DNA of 64,000 bases from Parapedobacter sp. SGR-10 (GCF_011030405.1 NZ_JAAJTJ010000009.1:62001-126000), one strand, 5' to 3'; shown: positions 23,560 to 32,860, counted from the stretch's first letter. The notes: a model not told the origin generated them from the sequence alone. Translations and numbers: made by a program.

Positions 23560-25713
23560 TTATTCCTCTTGATTCTTGCTGACCAGCTCTGTGGTGACTT
23601 TCAGCAAATCTGCTGAAATTTTGACCAAAAACTGTAATTGTTCTGTAATTATTATAGCGTCCTCACTATCGGGATTACAGTCGATAATATCCTTTATGCT
23701 CTTGACCAAGGTGAATGTATTGTCCTCTTGGTCATCGAGTGTATAGACAGCTTTTTCGAGATTTTGCAATGCTTTATAGAATAATCTTACGTCCTCGTTA
23801 TTGAAGTTTGTCGTATCCGCCTCCTTGAGCTGTGTCATCAGTGTGGTCGAATAGGAGGAGAAGATATGGTTCAGAATGACAAACCTGTTGACTTCCTTCG
23901 TTATTTTCTGTCTCCATTTTGGTTCGGTCAGCAGACGTTGAAAGGTAGAACCCATATTGGCCGAAGCAATATAGACCTCTTTACGGGCGAGTTTGTAGTC
24001 CGTTATGGCGATCTTTTGTCCAGAGAGGATATTGATGGCCTGCGCGAGGTATTGATAATTGGCGATGAGCAATTCCCGCATGTTTTTTTTGATCTGTAGG
24101 CTCTCCCAATTGGGGAATATGACGTAGCTGGATACAAAAGCGATTATCCCACCGAGTAGCGTATCGATTACTCTTTCTTTGGCGATTTCCAATGTGTTGG
24201 CGCCCGTGAAGCTGAGCAGGATCAAGACATAGGGTGTCATAAAAATGACTGCTATAATATAATTGATACGGAAAAGGCTGTATGCTATCAGAAAGAAAAT
24301 GACGAGGATGATAAATCGCGCGGTCATATCGGGAATCAGCATCAGCACAAGGGCGCCTATGACGCCTCCTATAATGGTTCCGATGATCCGTTGCAGATTG
24401 CGCTCTTTTGTCAGCCCATAACCTGGTTTAAGAATGACCAGAATAGTCAACAATACCCAATAGATCCCAAATTCGGAGAAATCAATGAGATTGAGGATAA
24501 GGTAAGTCATCGACAAGGTAACAGACATCCGTAATGCATGTCTGAATATACTGGAATTGAGACTTAGGTTGTCTCTAAAACGTTGCCAATTGATGATGTC
24601 CGTTTTGACAAATTTTTGCGTATGAGCCATCTCTTCTTTTTCGATGTCTATTTTTTTGAGCTGGCAGTAATTGTATATCTGTAGGATCAGATTGACAATC
24701 GTCCTGATATTGACAATGATTTTCTTTAGGGCGATGGAATTGGTGCCGTTTTCTTTGTCATAGACTTCCAGTGCAGCCCGCAGTTCATCTATTTCTTTAT
24801 TGAGATCATGCCGTTGGCGAGGTAGTTTTTCGGCGTGCAGTCTATACGATATGTTGTCGAGTTCATAGCTTACCTTGCGCAGGATGAGTTTTATCTTTTC
24901 CAATAGACCGGACGATGCATATTTGTCACGGATAGCCGTATAGTCGTAATGTGTGGCCATGCTCTGTTCGAAAAGGTCCACGATATCGGTAAAGATCAGT
25001 GTCAGGAATCGGCCCTTCTTGGTGGTATCCTTGATGGATCTTTTACTGTGAAAGAGGATATCCCGGACATTTTCCTGGTGAGCATTGACTTCGATCTGCT
25101 TTTCGATCAGTTTGTCATAGTTTTTGTCCAAGTCGGACTTTATGTCGTAAAAATTTGCTTTTAGTCGAATGTAGTCTGCTACCTGTATGATCGTCTCGGA
25201 CAGCTCTTGCTGCGCCAATCGGTATGGACGGACATAGGTAATGGAAAAACTGATGATAATGTACCACAATGCGCCTATGATAAAATAAGACAGGTAGGTG
25301 AGTTCTTCTTGCAAGGTGTACATGTCATCGACATTGATCAGCATGATCAGCAGGCACATCGTACCGATAGTAGATGCACGTGCATTGAACACAGCAAACA
25401 TGGAATAGAGAAAACCAAGCGTGGCTATGGTGATGGTCATGGCTATCAGCGAACTGTTGAGCAACACCGTCACGACAATGGTCAAGACGCACAGTACCGT
25501 ACAAAGGACTACACCCGCCCTTCGGTGCGTAGGTGCACCGGGAGTGTCAGACATACCGACTACCAAAGCTCCGAGAGAGACCAGGGTGCCTGTGGTAAAC
25601 TCACCGAGTAAGGCACATACGATGACGGGAATGATTGCTCCCAACGTAATCCGTAACCCTTCGCCAAAATATTGACTGTAAAAAAAACTGCTGATTTCTT
25701 CAGATTTTTTCAT
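23560..25713 (-). CDS. FUSC family inner-membrane protein (YccS/YhfK type)
   Basis: 717 residues. Two blocks of five to six membrane helices (about 20-155 and 400-530), each followed by a cytoplasmic helical region; the second block carries GYGLTKERNLQRIIGTIIGG, the FUSC signature with the conserved Arg/Gly turn. Domain order matches YccS: N-terminal FUSC-like, linker with coiled coil, C-terminal FUSC. Members are linked to efflux of aromatic acids or other compounds, mostly by inference. Followed by the YpdA gene after 15 nt; no partner AaeA/X membrane-fusion gene is near. Confidence 0.87.
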   Translation of the reverse strand: MKKSEEISSFFYSQYFGEGLRITLGAIIPVIVCALLGEFTTGTLVSLGALVVGMSDTPGAPTHRRAGVVLCTVLCVLTIVVTVLLNSSLIAMTITIATLGFLYSMFAVFNARASTIGTMCLLIMLINVDDMYTLQEELTYLSYFIIGALWYIIISFSITYVRPYRLAQQELSETIIQVADYIRLKANFYDIKSDLDKNYDKLIEKQIEVNAHQENVRDILFHSKRSIKDTTKKGRFLTLIFTDIVDLFEQSMATHYDYTAIRDKYASSGLLEKIKLILRKVSYELDNISYRLHAEKLPRQRHDLNKEIDELRAALEVYDKENGTNSIALKKIIVNIRTIVNLILQIYNYCQLKKIDIEKEEMAHTQKFVKTDIINWQRFRDNLSLNSSIFRHALRMSVTLSMTYLILNLIDFSEFGIYWVLLTILVILKPGYGLTKERNLQRIIGTIIGGVIGALVLMLIPDMTARFIILVIFFLIAYSLFRINYIIAVIFMTPYVLILLSFTGANTLEIAKERVIDTLLGGIIAFVSSYVIFPNWESLQIKKNMRELLIANYQYLAQAINILSGQKIAITDYKLARKEVYIASANMGSTFQRLLTEPKWRQKITKEVNRFVILNHIFSSYSTTLMTQLKEADTTNFNNEDVRLFYKALQNLEKAVYTLDDQEDNTFTLVKSIKDIIDCNPDSEDAIIITEQLQFLVKISADLLKVTTELVSKNQEE

Positions 25714-25822
25714 AAGACCTACACCAACAAATTTAATAGAACGGATCTTAGGGAGGTGTTTGCATATGTAATGTCCTAACAGGGCTACATATTTTTACCA
25801 GCCAATTCCATTTTTGACTGTG

Positions 25823-25830
25823 CAAAGTTA
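25823..25830 (-). promoter_or_regulatory. Candidate -7 element of the FUSC-ypdA operon
   Basis: Minus-strand TAACTTTG (TAnnTTTG), about 110 nt before the FUSC start. No TTG at the expected distance upstream. Confidence 0.4.
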
Positions 25831-25865
25831 GCTAAAAATAATATGTAAAGGAATGGGAGGGTAGA

Positions 25866-25945
25866 GACTTCCGAAGTTTAACTTTAATTTTTTGTGTTTT
25901 TGAAGGCAAAGTTGAAGGCTTTGCCGTTTCGAAACTTCGGAAGTC
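25866..25945. repeat. Family-E inverted repeat with nested hairpin
   Basis: Outer arms GACTTCCGAAGTTT (25866-25879) and its complement (25932-25945) are perfect; inside, GGCAAAG / CTTTGCC forms a second stem. It lies directly past the purH stop and may end purH transcription. Its outer arms resemble those at 2260-2291 and 32350-32378. Confidence 0.75.
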
Positions 25946-25954
25946 TTAAAAAAC

Positions 25955-27481
25955 TTAATGCTTAAAGTGTCTTACACCTGTGATCACCATGGCAACACCT
26001 TTTTCATTGGCCATGTCAATGGATAGCTGGTCCTTGATAGAACCTCCGGGTTGAAGTATAGCGGCGATGCCCGCGTCTCCGGCTATTTCGACACAGTCCG
26101 GGAATGGAAAGAAAGCATCCGAAGCCATAGCACTGCCACGAAGCTCAAAACCAAAAGATTTTGCCTTTTCGATGGCTTGCTTTAAAGCATCTACACGGGA
26201 TGTCTGCCCTACGCCGGAAGCCAATAATGTCCCGTTTTTTGCAAATACAATAGTGTTTGATTTTGTATGCTTGACGATTTTGTTGGCAAAATGCAGGTCT
26301 TCCAATTGTTCGGGCGTAGGTTTGGTTTTGGTGACGGTAGTCATTTGTGCCGGGCCTTCTACGGTGTTGTCCTTATCTTGGAGAATGACACCATTCAACA
26401 AGGTTTTGAACTGTTGACTAGGAAGTCTGACCGTTTTGCGGCGCAGGATGATCCTGTTTTTCTTTTCTGTCAAGATGGCTATGGCGTCATCTGTATAGCT
26501 AGGTGCGATCAATACTTCGAAGAAAAGTTTGTTGATTTCTTCTGCCGTTTCTTTATCTACTTCACCATTGGTGATGAGTACGCCTCCAAAAGCAGATACC
26601 GGATCGCAGGCCAAAGCATCTATCCAGGCTTGTCGGATTGTGGGGCGTGAGGCGACTCCACAGGCGTTGGTGTGTTTTAGGATCGCGAATGTAGGCTCCT
26701 CAAACTCGTCTATGATGGCTACAGCGGCATCCACATCGACAAGATTGTTGTAGGAAAGCTCCTTGCCGTTCAATTTGTCAAACATAGCATTCAGATTGCC
26801 GAAGAATACACCTTTTTGGTGCGGATTTTCTCCATAACGCAATACCTGGGCCTGTTGTTCAGATTGTTTGAAGACCTCTAAAGGATTTTCTTGGTTGAAA
26901 TAGTTGAAAATGGCCGTATCGTAGTGCGATGAGGTGTTGAATGCTCTTTTTGCAAAGGACTTGCGTTGTTCCAAGCTTGTGTTTCCTTCTTGTGCAGTTA
27001 GGATTTCTTCCAATTCTTGATATTGGTCCTTGGACGAGATGATCACGACATCATTGAAATTCTTGGCGGCCGCACGGATCAGAGATATACCACCGATATC
27101 TATTTTTTCAATAATATCCTGTTCGGGGGCACCCGAAGCTACGGTCTCTTCAAAAGGATACAGGTCTACGATGACAAGGTCTATTTCGGGGATTTCGTAT
27201 TTTTCAAGTTGTTTTTTGTCATCTTCCAAAGGACGACGGGAAAGGATGCCGCCGAACACGTTGGGGTGCAGTGTTTTTACACGTCCTCCTAAGATTGATG
27301 GGTATCCGGTCAGATCCTCTACACGTTCTACCGTTATTCCTAAATCGCGGATAAAGGTTTCTGTACCACCCGTAGAGTAGAAAGTGACACCATATTTGTT
27401 GAGTAGTTGGATAAGGGGGGCAAGGTTGTCCTTATAATATACGGAAACCAGTGCATTTTTAATCTTGACAGGATGATTCAT
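25955..27481 (-). CDS. purH: Bifunctional AICAR formyltransferase / IMP cyclohydrolase
   Basis: 508 residues. N-terminal MGS-like IMP cyclohydrolase domain (residues 1-190; VYYKDNLAPLIQLLNKYGV, GGRVKTLHPNVFGGIL) and C-terminal AICAR transformylase (RYGENPHQKGVFFG, ILKHTNACGVA, TNGEVDKETAEEIN, and the end MVITGVRHFKH). It catalyses the last two steps of IMP synthesis, with 10-formyl-tetrahydrofolate as donor. Follows purN by 45 nt on the same strand; both use formyl-folate, a sensible operon. Confidence 0.97.
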   Translation of the reverse strand: MNHPVKIKNALVSVYYKDNLAPLIQLLNKYGVTFYSTGGTETFIRDLGITVERVEDLTGYPSILGGRVKTLHPNVFGGILSRRPLEDDKKQLEKYEIPEIDLVIVDLYPFEETVASGAPEQDIIEKIDIGGISLIRAAAKNFNDVVIISSKDQYQELEEILTAQEGNTSLEQRKSFAKRAFNTSSHYDTAIFNYFNQENPLEVFKQSEQQAQVLRYGENPHQKGVFFGNLNAMFDKLNGKELSYNNLVDVDAAVAIIDEFEEPTFAILKHTNACGVASRPTIRQAWIDALACDPVSAFGGVLITNGEVDKETAEEINKLFFEVLIAPSYTDDAIAILTEKKNRIILRRKTVRLPSQQFKTLLNGVILQDKDNTVEGPAQMTTVTKTKPTPEQLEDLHFANKIVKHTKSNTIVFAKNGTLLASGVGQTSRVDALKQAIEKAKSFGFELRGSAMASDAFFPFPDCVEIAGDAGIAAILQPGGSIKDQLSIDMANEKGVAMVITGVRHFKH

Positions 27482-27526
27482 TGTTATTTATTTGGAGCCG
27501 CAAAGATAAGGATAAATAATCGTTTT

Positions 27527-28102
27527 TTAATTGTATTTTTTCAGTAGATTCTCGATGATCTTCGGATAGTGCAAATGTTCCAATTGTTGGCCATTGAATT
27601 TCAGCTGTTCCAATGTATCGGTGGGCTCAACACGGAATCGTGCCTGATAGATCACCTCGCCTTCGTCAAAGTTTTCATTGACAAAATGTATAGTGATGCC
27701 ATGTTCGTCGTCGCCTGCTTCCAATACGGCTTTGTGTACGCGATCTCCGTACATGCCTTTGCCACCATGTCTGGGCAATAGGCTAGGGTGGATGTTGATG
27801 ATCTTGTTGGGAAAAGCCTTCAACAGATTGTCGGGTATGAGCCACAAGAATCCGGCCAGCACGACCAGATCTATTTCCAGACGTTTCAGCAAGTTGACGA
27901 TTTCGTCTGTTTGATAGAAATCATGTCGGTCGAAAACATGGGAAGGGATCTCAAAATTATCAGCACGTTGCAGCACATAGGCATCGGCGTTGTTGCTCAG
28001 TACCAAAGCCACTTCCGCGTCATTAGAATATTTGAAATGTTCCATGATTTTTTGAGCGTTGGAGCCAGATCCTGATGCAAAAATAGCGATTCGTTTTTTC
28101 AC
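27527..28102 (-). CDS. purN: Phosphoribosylglycinamide formyltransferase
   Basis: 191 residues. FASGSGSNAQKIMEHF (residues 8-23), INIHPSLLPRHGGKGMYG with the catalytic Asn/His pair, and HGITIHFVNENFDEG with the catalytic Asp region. Third step of purine synthesis using 10-formyl-tetrahydrofolate. The start is GTG at 28102: no ATG is nearby and a promoter at 28134-28164 leaves a leader of about 25 nt. First gene of the purN-purH operon. Confidence 0.96.
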   Translation of the reverse strand: MKKRIAIFASGSGSNAQKIMEHFKYSNDAEVALVLSNNADAYVLQRADNFEIPSHVFDRHDFYQTDEIVNLLKRLEIDLVVLAGFLWLIPDNLLKAFPNKIINIHPSLLPRHGGKGMYGDRVHKAVLEAGDDEHGITIHFVNENFDEGEVIYQARFRVEPTDTLEQLKFNGQQLEHLHYPKIIENLLKKYN

Positions 28103-28133
28103 TTTTTCTATAGTTTTAAATGTGTGTTGCTCT

Positions 28134-28164
28134 CAAACTTACCGAATTTTCCCATTATATGCAA
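28134..28164 (-). promoter_or_regulatory. purN-purH promoter
   Basis: Minus-strand TAAGTTTG (complement at 28134-28141) preceded by TTG (complement at 28162-28164) with a 20-nt spacer. Supports the GTG start of purN. Confidence 0.65.
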
Positions 28165-28256
28165 TATAGATGCTGTTTATATAAGCTAACAACTTAAGTT
28201 AAAATTGATTTTCTATCCATTGGAGGGGGTCTAAAAAGGTCTGGCAATTCATTAAT

Positions 28257-28368
28257 CGTCATTTCGAACGAAGAGAGAAATCTATGGATGAATTAGAATT
28301 AACTAATTTTCAACAAGTTGAAAAGCTGCTCAACCATAGATTTCTCCTCGTACCTCGTCGAAATGACG
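28257..28368. repeat. Family-D palindromic element, full copy
   Basis: Outer arms CGTCATTTCGA (28257) and its complement (28358-28368); a second pair, ATCTATGG / CCATAGAT, sits inside around an A/T-rich centre. About 112 nt. A half copy is at 3814-3853. The rest of 28165-28468 shows no gene. Confidence 0.7.
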
Positions 28369-28468
28369 GTATGATTGGCTTTTTAGACACTCTCTACGAA
28401 GCAGTTTGCATATGGGCTTGTAGCCCAAACGGTACATCTACCCATCTCGTTGAACCATGCACAAGAGA

Positions 28469-29563
28469 TCATTCCGTAGCAATGATCCTTTCCATTATCT
28501 GTGTACAGATATCATCTGTTGATATAGCCGTATTGGTCAGTACGACCAAAGCTGATTTTTTGTCGGGAGCCAAGGCGATAAATGAACGATATCCACCCGA
28601 ATTGCCTGTATGCGAATAGACAACGATGTCTCCGACCATGTTCATGTGCCATGCCAGCCCAATATCAGAATCGGGAGGGAGGAAATACGTGAATTGTCGT
28701 GTCAGCGCCATAGCACGTTCTAGCGGAGTATTTGGCATGTTGAACTGTGCCTGAGCGTACACCAGGAGATCCTTTAGGCTTGATTTTAGGACTGTTGCAC
28801 CTGCCATAGCCTGTGTATTCCAAGATAATGTTTCCTGTCCTTTTTCATCGTATCCCTGTATCAGTTGCTGGGTCTTGGGGTTCAGCTTGTTCGTCGTGTT
28901 TGTCATGGAGAGTGGGGTCGTGATGACTTCTTTGACAAGCTGACCATAAGGTTTCTTTGCAATCATGGAAATCAATTCGCCCAAAAGACCATATCCCAAA
29001 GGGCTGTATTCGTATTTTTCTCCAGGTGTGGTGTTTGCCTGGAAGCTTTTTAGAAAAGCGAATAGATCTCTACGGGTGTATAATGCGTATGGATCCTGCG
29101 GATTATAGTTGGGGTTCTTGTCCAGGTTGGATGGTGAATGGGGCAGGCCGGAAGTATGATTGGCTAGGGATTGAAAGGTTATACCTTGCAGGCTGGTATT
29201 GTGGGCTATGGAGTCGGGCAAAAATTTTACAATAGGATCTTCCAACCGGATGATACCCTTTTCGACCACGTCGGCCAGTAGCGTTGCCGTAAAGATCTGG
29301 GTCATCGAACCTATCTCGTAAATCGTTTCTTCGGTCGGTAATGTTGCATTTTCCTTTACCGTTTCACCGTAGAAGAACGTTTGTGCACGGTTATGGTGAA
29401 CGATACCTATGGCCAGCGCATGTGTATGGGACTGTTGGGTATAGGTATATGCGACCGAATCGATGTACGGCTCCAATGGATCTCGTTTCAAGGTGTCTTG
29501 GGCCAATACACCATTGATCGCGAAGGATAAAAAAATAAGTGCCGAAAAGAAAGCTTTACTCAT
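28469..29563 (-). CDS. Beta-lactamase-fold serine hydrolase with altered active site
   Basis: 364 residues with a signal peptide (cleavage near VLAQ, residue 22), so periplasmic. The class C/PBP4* fold is recognisable: EIGSMTQIFTATLLADVV holds the motif-1 Ser86, but the motif SxxK is S-M-T-Q, so the catalytic Lys is Gln89. Motif 2, usually YxN in YSNxGYxLLG, reads YSPLGYGLLG (Tyr186, Pro188). Motif 3 HTG (318-320) is kept. Codons were read directly on the minus strand (TCG ATG ACC CAG; TAC AGC CCT). Either a binding or pseudo-enzyme, or a hydrolase with different chemistry. It begins 25 nt after the LytT-type regulator gene. Confidence 0.86.
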   Translation of the reverse strand: MSKAFFSALIFLSFAINGVLAQDTLKRDPLEPYIDSVAYTYTQQSHTHALAIGIVHHNRAQTFFYGETVKENATLPTEETIYEIGSMTQIFTATLLADVVEKGIIRLEDPIVKFLPDSIAHNTSLQGITFQSLANHTSGLPHSPSNLDKNPNYNPQDPYALYTRRDLFAFLKSFQANTTPGEKYEYSPLGYGLLGELISMIAKKPYGQLVKEVITTPLSMTNTTNKLNPKTQQLIQGYDEKGQETLSWNTQAMAGATVLKSSLKDLLVYAQAQFNMPNTPLERAMALTRQFTYFLPPDSDIGLAWHMNMVGDIVVYSHTGNSGGYRSFIALAPDKKSALVVLTNTAISTDDICTQIMERIIATE

Positions 29564-29588
29564 ACGGCAAAATTACAAAAACAAAGGA

Positions 29589-30341
29589 CTATAACCCAAT
29601 AGTTTGTTTCAACCTTGCATATCCGGATTTACTGATATTTACTTTGTCTCCGTTGAGCAGGATACCCTTATAGCTTTCCTTTTCCATGGGTTCGATCTTG
29701 GCCAGTTGGTCCACCCGGACGATATACGAGCGATGGACACGTACAAATTGTTTGGGGTCTAATTGTTTTTCAAAAGAGGACATGGTTTTGTTTTTCAGAA
29801 ACATGCCGTCGGTACAATGTATCTTGACGTAATCGTCGTAAGCTTCCAGATAGAGGATATGTTGTACAGGGATGAGTTTGATCTGTGAACCGTTTTTGAC
29901 GACGATACGTTCGAGCGTTGTTTCTTCGATTTCGCTTTTCAAGACTTCCATATTCGAAGTATTCGAAGAGGAGGTGCTGGTCTGGGAAGTATGCAATTGT
30001 CTGAATTTTTGCAAACCTTGTTCAAATCGCTCTTGGCTGATCGGTTTGAGAAGATAGTCTACCGCACTCTTTTCGAAAGCTTTTAGGGCAAATTCTTCAA
30101 ATGCGGTCGTAAATACGATATGGGGTGTTTCGTCCAGTATCTCCAACATCTCAAATCCGGTCAACTTGGGCATTTGTACATCCAGAAACACCAGATCCGG
30201 CTTGTGCTGTTGAATGGCTTTTATCCCTTCAAATCCGTCACCACATTCGCCTACGACCGTGATGTCGGGGTGTGCAGCAAGGTATTCGGAGATAATAAGG
30301 CGAGCCAAAGGCTCATCGTCAATTATCAATGCTTTGATCAT
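29589..30341 (-). CDS. LytTR-family response regulator
   Basis: 250 residues. Receiver domain 1-120 with DDE (8-10), phospho-acceptor Asp54 (LVFLDVQMPK) and Lys near 103-105; a Ser/Thr-rich linker (TSQTSTSSSNTSNM); C-terminal LytTR DNA-binding domain from about 150 (RIVVKNGSQIKLIPVQHILY, FVRVHRSYIVRVDQLAKI). Pairs with the kinase directly upstream, whose 3' end it overlaps by 23 nt, indicating translational coupling. Binds direct repeats upstream of targets; none could be identified here. Confidence 0.93.
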   Translation of the reverse strand: MIKALIIDDEPLARLIISEYLAAHPDITVVGECGDGFEGIKAIQQHKPDLVFLDVQMPKLTGFEMLEILDETPHIVFTTAFEEFALKAFEKSAVDYLLKPISQERFEQGLQKFRQLHTSQTSTSSSNTSNMEVLKSEIEETTLERIVVKNGSQIKLIPVQHILYLEAYDDYVKIHCTDGMFLKNKTMSSFEKQLDPKQFVRVHRSYIVRVDQLAKIEPMEKESYKGILLNGDKVNISKSGYARLKQTIGL

Positions 30342-31380
30342 GTTGAGGTATTTTTATGCTTGCTATAAATTTACTTTCGGTTTTCTGTACAGACAGCAGG
30401 TCCGTACGTCCATAGATCAAGAATAGTCTACGCTGTACACTGCTCAATCCAAATCCAGTGCCTTTGGTGCTTGTATATTGATCTTTGTCGTAGGGATTGC
30501 TGATGGATATGGTCAGCATCTGTTGTTCAAGATGGATATGTGTTTCTATGCAGACGTCACCGGTGAGGTTGTATAGACCGTGCTTGATGGCATTTTCCAT
30601 GAGAGGCTGGATGATCATGCCGGGAACTTTGGTTTTCAATACCTTTTCCTCATAATGGAATACCGTATTCAGTCGGTGACCAAAACGAACCTTCTCGATT
30701 TCCAGATAAAGTTCCAAGTGGCGGATTTCGTCGCCCAAAGGAATGAGCTGTTTGTCATCCTTGCGCATCGTTCCCCTCAAAAAGTCCGACAGCTGAAAGG
30801 TCATTTTCCGGGCCAGATCGGGTTTGGCCGAAATCAAAGCAATGATCGAGTTGAGGCTATTGAATAGAAAATGGGGCTGCAACTGCTGTCTGAGGTTGTA
30901 GAGCTCGGCCTCCCGCACCAGTTTTTCGGTTTCTTCTTTCCTGCGTTTGTTGTCCTCGTATTCTTCCTGTATATTCCAGAATATATTGATGACCATGATA
31001 AACAGCAGCAACAGAAAGTTGATAATGAAACGATAGGGTAGCCTTGCTGTAAAATGTTCAAGCGACGGTACATCAAAAAACTGCAAAAGAGCAAAGACAG
31101 ATATGGCTACGCTGACGACCGTCAGGATGAAGCAGATGATGATAATCTTGATGTACTGGTTTTTTCGGGGAAGGTAAAATTGTAAAGAACTGAAAATAAG
31201 ATAAGAACATATTGTCATGGAAACAGCTCCTATAGCGGGTTCGGTAGGTGTTACCTTCAAGGGGCGCATATCCCACCACAGCAAGAAATAGGATACTAGA
31301 AAATACAGGATGCCGACCGTACATGAGCTGATGTGGATCAGACGGTTTTTATTCTTTATTTTGAATGGGGGAGACGACAT
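30319..31380 (-). CDS. LytS-type sensor histidine kinase
   Basis: 353 residues from the ATG at 31380; the longer frame begins with TTG inside the upstream gene. Four membrane spans in the first 145 residues, a short coiled-coil linker (EEYEDNKRRKEETEKLVREA), then the His_kinase domain motif LQPHFLFNSLNSI with the phospho-accepting His, and an ATPase domain (IQPLMENAIKHGLYN, GTGFGLSSVQRRL). No extracytoplasmic sensor domain, so it senses within the membrane, like LytS/LiaS-type kinases. Four bases separate it from the LiaF-like gene. Confidence 0.92.
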   Translation of the reverse strand: MSSPPFKIKNKNRLIHISSCTVGILYFLVSYFLLWWDMRPLKVTPTEPAIGAVSMTICSYLIFSSLQFYLPRKNQYIKIIIICFILTVVSVAISVFALLQFFDVPSLEHFTARLPYRFIINFLLLLFIMVINIFWNIQEEYEDNKRRKEETEKLVREAELYNLRQQLQPHFLFNSLNSIIALISAKPDLARKMTFQLSDFLRGTMRKDDKQLIPLGDEIRHLELYLEIEKVRFGHRLNTVFHYEEKVLKTKVPGMIIQPLMENAIKHGLYNLTGDVCIETHIHLEQQMLTISISNPYDKDQYTSTKGTGFGLSSVQRRLFLIYGRTDLLSVQKTESKFIASIKIPQHDQSIDN

Positions 31381-31384
31381 GCTA

Positions 31385-32227
31385 CTAGCTGTTTTTGATG
31401 GCAATATTGCTCAAGATAGATGTTCCTGTAATGTATAACCGCTTATTTTCGTCGTAAGGATGGTTGATGATGATACGCCTATCGTCATTTTCGCTCAGTA
31501 CAGAAGAGACCTGCGTAGATATTGTCCAATGTGGAGGAACAATGATTTTTGTACTTCCAAACAATTGAAAGACATCGATGACAGCAGGCTGTTGGAGGTC
31601 TGCCTGCAACAGGTTGATCTCTGTGCTCCCCAATATATTGGTCAATGTCCCTCCCAGAAAATTCTTGGTCATCAAAATCTTCTTTGAACTGCCCAGGATA
31701 GCTTCGACTTTTAGATAGTTTTCCAATCCGTAGGGCGACGAAGCATACGTACGTTCGTCATTGCGGCTATGATCCGTTTCTTCGGTCGCAGAGAAGTCTC
31801 CGACCCGTTTGTCCCAATCGAAGCTGTCGTCAGTTGTAGCAGCGTCCCCTTGTGGCGGAATAGGGGGGTGAGAGCCAGCTTGTCTGTTACGTTTGACCAG
31901 ATAAATACCTATGCCTATGGCAATCAAGGGAATAAGGACTTTGCCTACCGAAAACCCTATCCATTCCTTCAATAAAAACAATACACCCAAACAAATAAGG
32001 ATAAGGGATGATTTTTTCTCAAAATTGGAATTGACACCGATGACCAAGCCGATGATAATAAGTATCATTTGCCACCCCAAGATCCAGGAAGGAATGATTA
32101 TCCCAAAGTCCAGGTTCTTCAATAGCAGAAAAACCCCGAACAGGATAATGATAGCGCCGACCGTAGTAGCACTTTTGGAGTTGTTGGGAGGGACTGGTGG
32201 TATGTTATGTTTATCTTTTGTATCCAT
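31385..32227 (-). CDS. LiaF-like membrane protein
   Basis: 280 residues from the ATG at 32227 (MDTKDKHNIPP...). About four hydrophobic helices in residues 18-130 (AIIILFGVFLLLKNLDFG, WQMILIIIGLVIGV), a Pro/Asp-rich linker, then a C-terminal beta-helix-like domain (VEAILGSSKKILMTKNFLGG, NILGSTEINLLQADLQQ), the LiaF C-terminal fold. In Bacillus LiaF inhibits the LiaS kinase. First gene of a four-gene minus-strand operon with the LytS kinase, LytT regulator and serine-hydrolase-like protein, so a membrane-stress sensing role is likely. Confidence 0.85.
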   Translation of the reverse strand: MDTKDKHNIPPVPPNNSKSATTVGAIIILFGVFLLLKNLDFGIIIPSWILGWQMILIIIGLVIGVNSNFEKKSSLILICLGVLFLLKEWIGFSVGKVLIPLIAIGIGIYLVKRNRQAGSHPPIPPQGDAATTDDSFDWDKRVGDFSATEETDHSRNDERTYASSPYGLENYLKVEAILGSSKKILMTKNFLGGTLTNILGSTEINLLQADLQQPAVIDVFQLFGSTKIIVPPHWTISTQVSSVLSENDDRRIIINHPYDENKRLYITGTSILSNIAIKNS

Positions 32228-32349
32228 TTCTAAATTATTACAATTCGAATATACATGAAAATCGACATTTACCCGCAACGTACTTAGGCATCTTTGGGAT
32301 AAAGGTCGGTAAAACCCCTGATTTTGTCGGTGAATGCTGCGCACGATAG

Positions 32350-32378
32350 CTTTTCCAAAGTTTCAAACTTTGGAAAAG
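32350..32378. repeat. Family-E short inverted repeat
   Basis: CTTTTCCAAAG (32350-32360) and its perfect complement (32368-32378). It lies in the divergent gap between the LiaF-like operon and the DUF3276 gene, so terminator function is unexpected. Confidence 0.6.
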
Positions 32379-32495
32379 TTTTAGGGACTAAAAAACTTTT
32401 ATAAATTTTTCATAAAAATTTGGACTTTTAAAATTAATTCCTATATATTTATAGCATCAAAACATTGAAATTAAACTTAAATACTTACTAGACTA

Positions 32496-32834
32496 ATGGG
32501 AGATTTTGAAAACAAAGAGCGTGAAGAGGTATTTTCAAAAAAGGTGAGAGCGGGAAAACGTACTTATTTTTTTGATGTAAAAGCGACTCGGTCAAATGAT
32601 TACTATGTGACGATCACAGAAAGTAAAAAGCGTTTCGAAGACGGTCAGTTTATCAAGCACAAAATTTTCTTATACAAAGAAGATTTTGAAAAATTCGCCG
32701 AAGGATTGACAGAGGTGGTGGAATATATCAAAGCCAACCAGGACGTCGTAGAAAAGAGATACGAGCCCGGTCAGGACGATTCGACTTATGAAAGCAATGG
32801 AGAGTTGGTCGAAAGAAACAATTTTACGTTTTAG
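32496..32834 (+). CDS. DUF3276 PUR-domain nucleic-acid-binding protein
   Basis: 112 residues, one PUR-like domain: VFSKKVRAGKRTYFFDVKAT, YYVTITESKKRFEDGQF and HKIFLYKEDFEKFAEGLTEV. This is the Bacteroidota family related to eukaryotic Pur-alpha and to the Borrelia PUR protein, which bind single-stranded DNA or RNA. An acidic tail follows (RYEPGQDDSTYESNGE). Its biological role in Bacteroidota is not settled. Monocistronic, with its own terminator. Confidence 0.9.
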   Translation: MGDFENKEREEVFSKKVRAGKRTYFFDVKATRSNDYYVTITESKKRFEDGQFIKHKIFLYKEDFEKFAEGLTEVVEYIKANQDVVEKRYEPGQDDSTYESNGELVERNNFTF

Positions 32835-32860
32835 CCTCTAGTATCTATTTGAACTTATAC

